A stretch of 64,000 nucleotides of DNA, taken from the NCBI GenBank assembly GCA_040216635.1, contig JAVJOU010000029.1, positions 62,001 to 126,000 on the forward strand, in the 5' to 3' direction. Positions 57,833-64,000 of the stretch are shown here, piece after piece (the first letter of the stretch is position 1; the number at the start of each line of letters is the position of its first letter). This DNA comes from UBA1479 sp040216635. Lineage in GTDB: Bacteria > Pseudomonadota > Alphaproteobacteria > Rhodospirillales > Casp-alpha2. The position numbers and the translations under genes were made by a program. The notes beneath the pieces are model-generated. The model saw nothing but the letters and a program-made list of their open reading frames with translations, ran no database searches and was not told the origin of the DNA.

Positions 57833-58849
57833 ATGGCCAAATGGCCCCACGCAAATTCGCCTTCCCGGCAACGACGCCGCCATAAGGGCAGCGGCCCCTG
57901 CTTTGCGGCCATTGATCTGGGAACCCATAACTGCCGCATGCTGATTGCCCGGCCTTCCAACGAAGGCCCCGTGGTGATCGACGGCTTTTCCCGCATCGTG
58001 CGGCTGGGCGAAGGATTGGCGAAATCGGGCAATCTGTGCGACCACGCCATCGACCGGACCATTTCGGCCTTGCGCGTCTGCGCCAATAAGATCAAGCGCC
58101 ACAACGTCGTACAGTCCCGCCATATCGCGACGGAGGCCTGCCGGCAGGCCGTCAACTGCAAGGATTTCTTTTCCAAGGTTCACGCCGAAACCGGAATCAT
58201 GCTGGAAGCCATCCCGGCCGAGGAAGAAGCGACCCTGACGCTGGTCGGCTGCCTGCCCCTTTTGGAAGGTGGGCATTCCCGGGCCTTGATGTTCGACATC
58301 GGCGGCGGCTCGACGGAACTCAGCTGGATCGACCTGGAACAATGCGTGCCCCGGCCCATCGGTATCCTGTCGTTGCCGATCGGCGTGGTGAATCTGATGG
58401 AAAAGAACGCCTCGCCCGACTGCACCGATGAACGCTTTCGCTGCCTGGTCGCCGAGATCGATGCTCTTTTGGCGCCGTTCGATGCGCAATACGGCATTTC
58501 TGAAACCTTCGCCCGCGAAGGGGCGCTGATGCTGGGGACCTCGGGCACGGTCACCACCCTGGGCGCCCTGCATCTGGGGCTTTCGCGCTATGACCGATCC
58601 CAGGTCGACGGCCTGACCCTTGATTTCACCGCGATCGAACAGCTGGCTGACAAGGTGTCGGCCATGCCGTGCGAGGTTCGCAAAACCTTGCCCTGCATCG
58701 GGCCGGAACGGGCCGACCTGATGGTCATGGGCTGTGCAATCCTCAAGGCGATCACCAAGCGCTGGCCCGCCGGCCAACTGCGCATCGCCGACCGGGGCGT
58801 GCGCGAAGGCCTGTTGGTCCGCATGATGCAGGACGCCGCCAAACAATGA
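57833..58849 (+). CDS. ppx: Ppx/GppA family phosphatase
   Basis: A 338-residue member of the ASKHA exopolyphosphatase/guanosine pentaphosphate phosphatase family. FAAIDLGTHNCRMLIARP is the phosphate-1 motif, RHIATEACR lies in the core, and MFDIGGGSTELSWID is the phosphate-2 motif, followed by GTSGTVTTLGALHL. It lacks the C-terminal HD domain of long Ppx proteins, as usual in alphaproteobacteria. ATG 57833 is used; a TTG lies four codons earlier. It overlaps rlmE by 4 bases (ATGA), a common pairing. Whether it prefers polyphosphate or pppGpp is not settled by sequence. Confidence 0.92.
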   Translation: MAKWPHANSPSRQRRRHKGSGPCFAAIDLGTHNCRMLIARPSNEGPVVIDGFSRIVRLGEGLAKSGNLCDHAIDRTISALRVCANKIKRHNVVQSRHIATEACRQAVNCKDFFSKVHAETGIMLEAIPAEEEATLTLVGCLPLLEGGHSRALMFDIGGGSTELSWIDLEQCVPRPIGILSLPIGVVNLMEKNASPDCTDERFRCLVAEIDALLAPFDAQYGISETFAREGALMLGTSGTVTTLGALHLGLSRYDRSQVDGLTLDFTAIEQLADKVSAMPCEVRKTLPCIGPERADLMVMGCAILKAITKRWPAGQLRIADRGVREGLLVRMMQDAAKQ

Positions 58850-59610
58850 CCTCACGTTCAGGTCCGGGAAAGCCCGGGTCGCGCAAGGGCGCGGCCAAAA
58901 GCCGCACCACCCGGTTTTCGGGGCGCGGCATGCACAACCGGGTGAAAACCGCCAAGGGCCGCAAGACATCCTCCAAGCTTTGGCTGCAACGCCAACTGAA
59001 CGACCCCTATGTGGCCGAAGCCAAGGCCCAGGGTTATCGGTCCCGCGCCGCGTTCAAGCTGATCGAACTGGACGGCATGTTCGGCCTGTTGAAAAAGGGC
59101 GGGCGCGTGGTCGATTTGGGGGCTGCACCGGGCGGCTGGACGCAGGTCGCCGTGGCCGCCGTGGGGGCATCGGTGGGCGCGGATGCAACCGGCAAAAGCG
59201 GCCAGGTCGTGGGCCTGGACCTGCAGGACATGGACGCGATCCAGGGGGCCACGCTGATCATTCAGGATTTCATGGACGACGACGCGCCCGACCGCATCAA
59301 GGACGCCCTGTCCGGCCCGGCCGATGTCGTGCTCAGCGACATGGCCGCCCCCGCCACGGGCCATCGCCAGACGGATCACCTGCGAATCATGGGCCTGTGC
59401 GAAGCCGCTTTCGACTTCGCCTGCGAGGTTTTGGCGCCGGGCGGCGCCTTCGTCGCCAAGGTGCTGAAGGGCGGGACCGAGAACGAACTTCTTGCCCGCA
59501 TGAAACAGCACTTCACCACGGTCAAGCACGCCAAACCGCCGGCCAGCCGCGCCGATTCCGCCGAAACCTATGTCGTTGCGGTGGGCTTTCGCCCGGATTC
59601 CAAAGCCTGA
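58846..59610 (+). CDS. rlmE: 23S rRNA (uridine-2552) 2'-O-methyltransferase RlmE
   Basis: A 254-residue FtsJ/RrmJ methyltransferase that methylates U2552 in the A-loop of 23S rRNA. A basic N-terminal extension (about 45 residues rich in S, R, K and G) precedes WLQRQLNDPYV and YRSRAAFKLIELD. The SAM loop is VVDLGAAPGGWTQV; the K-D-K-E catalytic set includes K in SRAAFKL, D in LSDMAAPATGHRQTDHLR, K in FVAKVLKGG and the E of ETYVVA. Its ATG overlaps the ppx stop. The N-terminal extension is common in alphaproteobacteria. Confidence 0.95.
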   Translation: MTSRSGPGKPGSRKGAAKSRTTRFSGRGMHNRVKTAKGRKTSSKLWLQRQLNDPYVAEAKAQGYRSRAAFKLIELDGMFGLLKKGGRVVDLGAAPGGWTQVAVAAVGASVGADATGKSGQVVGLDLQDMDAIQGATLIIQDFMDDDAPDRIKDALSGPADVVLSDMAAPATGHRQTDHLRIMGLCEAAFDFACEVLAPGGAFVAKVLKGGTENELLARMKQHFTTVKHAKPPASRADSAETYVVAVGFRPDSKA

Positions 59611-59716
59611 AAGGCCCTGAAACCGGGGCTTTTCACACCTGCGCGAAGGTGCTTGGCAAGGCGACGCGCATGTGTATGATGGGCCGCCAACTCGAACCGG
59701 AATTGACGAGGATGGC

Positions 59717-61195
59717 ATGGCCGAACTTAGAGAAGCTCTGACTTTTGACGATGTTCTTCTGGTTCCGGCCGCGTCCAGCGTTCTGCCTGCCGACGCCGAT
59801 ACCTCCACCCGCCTGACCCGCGACATCACCATGGGCATTCCGCTCGTGTCCTCGGCCATGGATACGGTGACGGAAAGCAAGCTTGCCATCGCCATGGCAC
59901 AGGCCGGCGGCATGGGTGTCCTGCATAAGAACATGACACCCGACGAACAGGCCGCCGAGGTCCGCAAGGTCAAGAAATTCGAAAGCGGCATGGTCATCAA
60001 CCCGGTGACCATGTTCCCGGACCAGACCCTGGCCGACGCCCTGCGCATCAAGGAAAGCACCGGGTTTTCCGGCATGCCCGTGGTCGAGCGGGAGACAGGC
60101 AAGCTGGTCGGCATCCTGACCAACCGCGACATCCGCTTTGCCGAGAACCAGGATCAGCCCATTTCCGAGCTGATGACCCAGAACCGGCCGGACCTGCCGC
60201 TGATCACGGTCAACGAAAACGTCTCGCGGGACGAGGCCAAGCGCCTGTTGCACAAATACCGGATCGAACGGCTGATCGTGGTCGATGACGCCTATCGTTG
60301 CGCCGGCCTGATCACGGTGACCGATATCGAAAAAGAACAGGCCCACCCCAATGCCTGCAAAGACGGTCAGGGCCGCCTACGTGTCGCAGCCGCCACCGGC
60401 GTGGGCGATGACGGCCGCGCCCGGGCCGAAGCCTTGATCGATGCCGGGGTCGACATCATCGTGGTCGATACGGCCCACGGCCATTCCAAGGGTGTGCTGG
60501 ATGCCGTCAACCAGATCAAGAAACTGTCCAACCAGACACAGATCATCGGCGGCAACGTGGCCACGCCCGACGGCGCCAAGGCGTTGATCGATTCCGGTGC
60601 CGACGCCGTGAAGATCGGCATCGGACCGGGCACCATCTGCACCACCCGCATGGTCGCGGGCGTGGGTATGCCGCAATTGTCGGCGATCATGGAATCGGCG
60701 GAAATCTGCAACAAAGCCGGTGTGCCCTGCATCGCCGACGGCGGCATCAAGTATTCAGGCGACGTGGCCAAGGCCATCGCGGCGGGTGCCGAGGCCGTGA
60801 TGATCGGCTCCCTGTTCGCCGGCACGGACGAAAGCCCGGGCGAGGTATTCTTGTACCAAGGCCGGTCGTTCAAATCCTACCGGGGCATGGGATCCTTGGG
60901 TGCGATGTCGCGCGGCTCCGCCGACCGTTATTTCCAGCAGGAAGTCTCCGACAACCTGAAACTGGTGCCCGAAGGGGTCGAAGGCCGCGTGCCGTACCGC
61001 GGGCCGCTGGGCACGATCGTGCACCAATTGGTCGGCGGCCTGAAAGCGGCCATGGGTTATACCGGCTGCGCCACGATCCAGGATCTGCGCACCAAGCCGG
61101 AAATGCGCCGCATCACGGGCGCGGGCCTGCGCGAAAGCCACGTCCACGACATCACCATCGCCCGCGAGGCGCCGAATTACCGTTCCGAGCCCTGA
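59717..61195 (+). CDS. guaB: IMP dehydrogenase
   Basis: A 492-residue IMPDH, the NAD-dependent enzyme that makes XMP for GTP synthesis. The barrel starts LREALTFDDVLLVPAASSVLP; two CBS domains occupy about residues 95-210 (FSGMPVVE and ERLIVVDD). The active-site cysteine loop is GIGPGTICTTR, where most family members have GSICTTR, and the flap has GMGSLGAMSRGSADRYFQ. ATG 59717 is preceded by GAGG; the longer frame from 59672 is not needed. It follows rlmE by 106 bases, in which I see no purine riboswitch. Confidence 0.97.
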   Translation: MAELREALTFDDVLLVPAASSVLPADADTSTRLTRDITMGIPLVSSAMDTVTESKLAIAMAQAGGMGVLHKNMTPDEQAAEVRKVKKFESGMVINPVTMFPDQTLADALRIKESTGFSGMPVVERETGKLVGILTNRDIRFAENQDQPISELMTQNRPDLPLITVNENVSRDEAKRLLHKYRIERLIVVDDAYRCAGLITVTDIEKEQAHPNACKDGQGRLRVAAATGVGDDGRARAEALIDAGVDIIVVDTAHGHSKGVLDAVNQIKKLSNQTQIIGGNVATPDGAKALIDSGADAVKIGIGPGTICTTRMVAGVGMPQLSAIMESAEICNKAGVPCIADGGIKYSGDVAKAIAAGAEAVMIGSLFAGTDESPGEVFLYQGRSFKSYRGMGSLGAMSRGSADRYFQQEVSDNLKLVPEGVEGRVPYRGPLGTIVHQLVGGLKAAMGYTGCATIQDLRTKPEMRRITGAGLRESHVHDITIAREAPNYRSEP

Positions 61196-61205
61196 GGACC
61201 CGCCC

Positions 61206-61817
61206 ATGGCACGCATCGAGACCGAACAGCAGTTACGGGAATCTTACCCCGAACCAAAAGGCCGTGCGGTCACCAAGGTCTTTCATCGATTGGAAGAACA
61301 CTCCCGGCGGTTCATCTCGCTTAGTCCCTTCGTGATGATCGCGACCCAAGGGCCCGGCGGCGCCGACGTATCGCCGAAGGGCGACCATCCCGGTTTCATT
61401 CAGGTGCTCGACGACGTGACCGTCGCCATTCCCGACCGTCCCGGCAACAACCGCCTCGACGGTTACGAAAACATCCTGGCGAACCCGGCCGTCGGCCTGA
61501 TTTTCATGATTCCCGGCATCAACGAAACCTTCCGCATCAACGGCACGGGCGAAATCCGCGATGATGAGGATCTACTCGCCCGGTTCGAGATTTCCGGCAA
61601 GCTGCCCAGGACCTGTCTGGTGGTCACCGTGCAGGAAGCCTTCATGCATTGCGCCAAGGCCTTTATGCGGTCCCGCCTGTGGGACCCCGAGGCCCGCGTT
61701 CCGCGCGACGCTCTGCCGACCGCGGCGCAAATGATGCGCGCCCAGACCGGCGACCAGACCATCGCCGACGAAACCACCGAAGAAGCGGCCGCTCGCTACA
61801 AGAAGGTGCTTTACTGA
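61206..61817 (+). CDS. PPOX-class FMN-binding protein
   Basis: A 203-residue pyridoxamine-5'-phosphate-oxidase-like split-barrel protein of the type annotated MSMEG_1061/DR2398. FISLSPFVMIATQGPGGADVSPKGDHPGFIQV (key parts FVMIAT and DVSPKGD), then IPDRPGNNRLDGYENILANPAVGLIF and ETFRINGTGEI, match the family. It likely binds FMN or F420-like flavin and reduces an unknown substrate. Homologues often accompany guaB in alphaproteobacteria only by position. GAGG lies ahead of the ATG; the gene begins 10 bases after guaB. Confidence 0.9.
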   Translation: MARIETEQQLRESYPEPKGRAVTKVFHRLEEHSRRFISLSPFVMIATQGPGGADVSPKGDHPGFIQVLDDVTVAIPDRPGNNRLDGYENILANPAVGLIFMIPGINETFRINGTGEIRDDEDLLARFEISGKLPRTCLVVTVQEAFMHCAKAFMRSRLWDPEARVPRDALPTAAQMMRAQTGDQTIADETTEEAAARYKKVLY

Positions 61818-61824
61818 GCCTTCC

Positions 61825-62307
61825 CTAACGCGGCCAGCGCGGCAACTGATCCAGGCCCTGGTAGGTAATCACCGCCCCCATCACAACCACGATGATCATG
61901 AAGACCAGAAGCGTGTAGCGGTGATAATTGCCTTCGCGGGGCGATTTCATCTTATGCACTTTCTGGAACGTGGCGCTGAAATGACTGGCCACCGCATGGA
62001 TGCGCTGCAGTTCGTTGTGTTGCCAAAACTGGTAGATCACCAACATGAAGATGCAGGCGCAAGTCATCAAAATGATGAGCGCCGTCAGCGCATGCACATA
62101 TCCCGACTTGGCGCCGACCAGTTTGGCGATAACTAGCAACCCCATGAAGACCGCCAGGGTCGACCCCACGGTCCACCACTGCTGGGATTTGACGAACAGC
62201 AGGGCATCATTGGCCTTGTCGTAAATCAGCGACAGTTCCGCCCGGATATCGCTATCGATCGGCTCCGGGATGTCCTGTTCCATTTCTTCCGCGTTCTTGT
62301 CAGCCAT
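61825..62307 (-). CDS. Membrane protein, unknown
   Basis: A 160-residue protein with an acidic, disordered N-terminus (EEMEQDIPEPIDSDI), three membrane helices (WWTVGSTLAVFMGLLVIAKL, ALTALIILMTCACIFMLVIYQF, TLLVFMIIVVVMGAVITYQG) and a short basic loop KVHKMKSPREGNYHRY. AAGGAGC precedes the ATG at 62307, ten bases upstream. I do not recognise a family. It is the most downstream gene of a minus-strand set with an ExbB-like channel gene, 113 bases after the next member, so it may or may not belong to the same transcript. Confidence 0.75.
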   Translation of the reverse strand: MADKNAEEMEQDIPEPIDSDIRAELSLIYDKANDALLFVKSQQWWTVGSTLAVFMGLLVIAKLVGAKSGYVHALTALIILMTCACIFMLVIYQFWQHNELQRIHAVASHFSATFQKVHKMKSPREGNYHRYTLLVFMIIVVVMGAVITYQGLDQLPRWPR

Positions 62308-62420
62308 GATCTTGCTCCTTTGCAACGGACAGGGATCGGAAATTATGGCGCAAGACGCGTGCGGGGACCTCTATCACTTACGTATAGGCGGCATTGCGCG
62401 GGAAACGGCCGAAAACCGGG

Positions 62421-62939
62421 CTAAATCTTGAACTCTCGGGGATCGATGATGCGCGGCGGCATCTGCGGCGCCTTCAGGGGCGGCTGCGGCGGGGGTTTGA
62501 TTTCCACGTTCAAGTCCCCCATGTCGTCAGGCCCCTGCCGGGAAAACGGATTGGTGATGACCAGCACCGAATTGCGCCGCACGGCGTCTTCCAATCCATC
62601 CTGAAGTTCCTCGGCAAAGCGCGGGTTCCAGGGGATGGAGTAGTACCGGGGCTCGGTCACGCCGGACAGGCGAAGCCACAGATAGATGCGTTCCCCCTCG
62701 TCGAAATCGATGCCGAGCACGATTGCCTTGTCCCGTTCCTGTTCGAACCAGGCGAAGGCCATGGGCTTGGGCCGGGACATCAATTCCATGAACTGGACAT
62801 AGCCGAGCGGTAACAACAAGGACACGGCCCCCACGGCCGCGAAACGCACCCAGGTCTTGCGCGGCGCCCAGACGGCCAGCGCGCCCAGCAGGAACGCGGT
62901 CAGGGTCATCGCCGCGAAGATGAAATAGATGACGTCCAT
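62421..62939 (-). CDS. Membrane protein associated with ExbB/ExbD-like genes
   Basis: A 172-residue protein with two N-terminal helices (VIYFIFAAMTLTAFLLGALA and VRFAAVGAVSLLLPLGYVQF) and a soluble domain. The domain alternates strands such as KAIVLGIDFDEGERIYLWLR and YYSIPWNPRFAEELQDGLED, and the C-terminus is proline-rich (IKPPPQPPLKAPQMPPR), resembling a TonB-like spacer. It starts 22 bases after the ExbD-like gene, in the same direction. I do not recognise a family; a partner in an energised envelope complex is inferred from position. Confidence 0.75.
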   Translation of the reverse strand: MDVIYFIFAAMTLTAFLLGALAVWAPRKTWVRFAAVGAVSLLLPLGYVQFMELMSRPKPMAFAWFEQERDKAIVLGIDFDEGERIYLWLRLSGVTEPRYYSIPWNPRFAEELQDGLEDAVRRNSVLVITNPFSRQGPDDMGDLNVEIKPPPQPPLKAPQMPPRIIDPREFKI

Positions 62940-62961
62940 GGAAACCTCCTGCCCTGCCCGG

Positions 62962-63564
62962 TCAGTTCAATTCGGTGATCAGCGGCTTGCGTAGCTTCGA
63001 GATACTGCCGTCGACCAGATGGCCTTTCTCGGTCAGGCGGAAGCGAAAGGCCGTTTCCTCCTGGTTCTTGCCGCGCAGTTCGACCGTGGTGGCGGCGATT
63101 TGTTCTGGGTCTTCCAGGGGGCGTTTGATGCTGACCACGACCCGCACCGGCACTCGCACGCCCCGGGGTACATGGCCGTACATATGTACGTTGACCACGT
63201 ATTCCCCCGACGGAATGCCGCGGCTATAGGACATTTCGTAATTTCGGTCCGTCGCGTCGCCCTCAACCCCCAGGTCGTCCCGCAACAGGTTGAAGGTCAG
63301 GCCGCTTTGATTCCAAAAACCGACCGGCAGTTCACCCGGCGCCTTGACCCAAAGGTCCACGTCATAGGGCATGTCGTTGGGCCAATGCATTTCGACCATC
63401 ACGTTGCCGGGCGCCTTGGCTTCTTCCTGTTCTTCCTGGGGCGGCTGCAGATGCGGCAGCAACATAACGACCATGGCGACAAAGCCGATCAGCGCCAACA
63501 GGATCACATCGCGGAAAACGGTCGCGGCGGTATCCTCGTCATCGAAATAATCAAGTTCTTCCAT
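62962..63564 (-). CDS. ExbD-like protein with a DUF2135-like periplasmic domain
   Basis: A 200-residue protein with a short cytoplasmic acidic start, one membrane helix and a periplasmic beta-rich domain. The helix begins VFRDVILLALIGFVAMVVML; its aspartate (D19) falls where ExbD and TolR have the proton-conducting Asp (FIDVML in ExbD). The periplasmic part is not an ExbD domain: MHWPNDMPYDVDLWVKAPGE and SGEYVVNVHMYGH resemble DUF2135/Ig-like modules with the D-V-D-L-W-V motif. It follows the ExbB-like gene by 33 bases. Calling it ExbD-like is an inference from the helix and the neighbour. Confidence 0.75.
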   Translation of the reverse strand: MEELDYFDDEDTAATVFRDVILLALIGFVAMVVMLLPHLQPPQEEQEEAKAPGNVMVEMHWPNDMPYDVDLWVKAPGELPVGFWNQSGLTFNLLRDDLGVEGDATDRNYEMSYSRGIPSGEYVVNVHMYGHVPRGVRVPVRVVVSIKRPLEDPEQIAATTVELRGKNQEETAFRFRLTEKGHLVDGSISKLRKPLITELN

Positions 63565-63597
63565 GGCATGCGTCCGTAAGGCGCCGGTCTCCCTGCC

Positions 63598-64000
63598 CTA
63601 ATCCGCCGCTTCGCGCCGGCCGGCGGTGGAGACAACGTCCGCATCGGTGCCCGGCATGTGCAGGACTGTGGTCAATAACCGCACCGTGCCGGTGGCAAGG
63701 ATACGGTGATTGACGATCAGCCAGACGTACAGGATCGAACCGACCAGGGTCGTGTTCAACGCCACGGACATCCCGCTGATCAGGGTCGCGACCATGGCGC
63801 CGACCTTGTTGGCATCGGATGCCGCCGTCGGATCGACCCCGGACAGGGAAATGATGAATCCGATGACCGTGCCGATCAGACCCAGCAGCACCAAGGCATT
63901 GGCGATATGGCGGACGACGACGATGCGGTTGGACAAGGTCAGGCGCAGGGCTTCGACCGCACGGTCGATCTGACGTTCATCCCCGGATGCCAGGGCTTCA
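63598..64000 (-). CDS. MotA/TolQ/ExbB proton channel family protein, partial
   Basis: The frame runs off the right edge, so the N-terminus is missing; 133 residues are visible. The two long helices VRHIANALVLLGLIGTVIGF and GMSVALNTTLVGSILYVWLI match TM2 and TM3 of ExbB/TolQ, including the L-G-L-x-G-T-V motif and the A-L-x-T-T threonine of the proton path. The protein ends in a short cytoplasmic tail. It is the first visible gene of a minus-strand module with the ExbD-like protein and a TM protein, and probably supplies proton-motive energy to an envelope process. Confidence 0.88.
   Translation of the reverse strand, partial: EALASGDERQIDRAVEALRLTLSNRIVVVRHIANALVLLGLIGTVIGFIISLSGVDPTAASDANKVGAMVATLISGMSVALNTTLVGSILYVWLIVNHRILATGTVRLLTTVLHMPGTDADVVSTAGRREAAD

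Noticed and set aside
59611..59716. Possible purine riboswitch ahead of guaB
   Set aside because: The leader is only about 100 bases, has no conserved three-way-junction loops, and includes the rlmE 3' flank.
1..64000. CRISPR arrays, rRNA genes, insertion sequences or transposases
   Set aside because: No regularly spaced repeats, rRNA stretches, or transposase-like reading frames were seen in the window.

Overview
The window reads as one contiguous chromosomal segment of a high-G+C alphaproteobacterium, most likely of the Rhodospirillales type. The clues are the aerobic cobaltochelatase pair cobS/cobT behind a J-domain gene, a eukaryotic-like NADP isocitrate dehydrogenase, the psd/pssA pair, etfBA, mnmC, and a ppx-rlmE-guaB run. 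Genes are dense, and many neighbours overlap by 4 bases at an ATGA junction. The taxonomic call is an inference from gene content; no rRNA is present to confirm it.

Layout. 1-5.1 kb: a CBS-domain tail, a DUF2889 protein, a ribbon-helix-helix protein, then J-domain protein, cobS and cobT (cobalt insertion into the corrin ring). 5.2-13.1 kb: a glyoxalase-like protein, three small or medium exported proteins, a heterodisulfide-reductase-like Fe-S protein, a TPR lipoprotein with proline/alanine-rich repeats, and two GNAT acetyltransferases. 13.2-18.6 kb: rpmB with its terminator, the biotin operon bioB-bioA-bioF-bioD (bioD apparently starts at ATT), and an AbrB-type antitoxin/Doc-type toxin module attached directly behind bioD. 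18.7-25.5 kb: icd, a LOG-family gene, cytochrome c' facing a cytochrome b561, a LysM protein and the phosphatidylethanolamine genes psd and pssA. 25.5-30.5 kb: an RND efflux operon under a PadR regulator with a clear palindrome at its promoter.

30.5-38.6 kb is regulatory and accessory: a Fur-box gene for a small exported protein, two separate LysR genes each divergent from a tiny arginine-rich protein, an SLC13-type transporter, and a run of serine-hydroxymethyltransferase-like, 2-hydroxyacid dehydrogenase and VOC genes. 38.6-44.7 kb: a TPR/2OG-Fe(II) oxygenase, an aldo/keto reductase, and a zinc-linked set (ABC permease, ATPase and histidine-rich ZrgA/DUF2796 protein behind a perfect Zur-type palindrome, plus a DUF3299 protein). 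44.8-55.6 kb: a histidine kinase, etfBA, an EamA transporter, then a sulfur-transport-like group (two-part YeeE/YedE) preceded by an ATTC-N8-GAAT palindrome and translationally coupled to an unrecognised protein built from two copies of one domain; then a cyclic-nucleotide-binding-fold protein, a MATE exporter, argE and mnmC.

55.8-57.6 kb holds a response regulator and tRNA-Gln(CTG). A decayed copy of the 3' half of that tRNA lies about 1.07 kb away, and the space between carries one foreign-looking gene, as expected of a small integrated element without an integrase. 57.8-61.8 kb: ppx, rlmE, guaB and an FMN-type oxidase gene. The right edge (61.8-64 kb, minus strand) has an ExbB/TolQ-like channel subunit followed by an ExbD-like protein with an unusual periplasmic domain and two further membrane proteins.

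Best candidates for undescribed biology are the duplicated-domain protein in the sulfur operon, the ExbB/ExbD-like module at the right edge, the tRNA-Gln mini-element, and the paired LysR/tiny-protein divergons. All functional statements rest on reading the sequence and on family knowledge; no database search was run.
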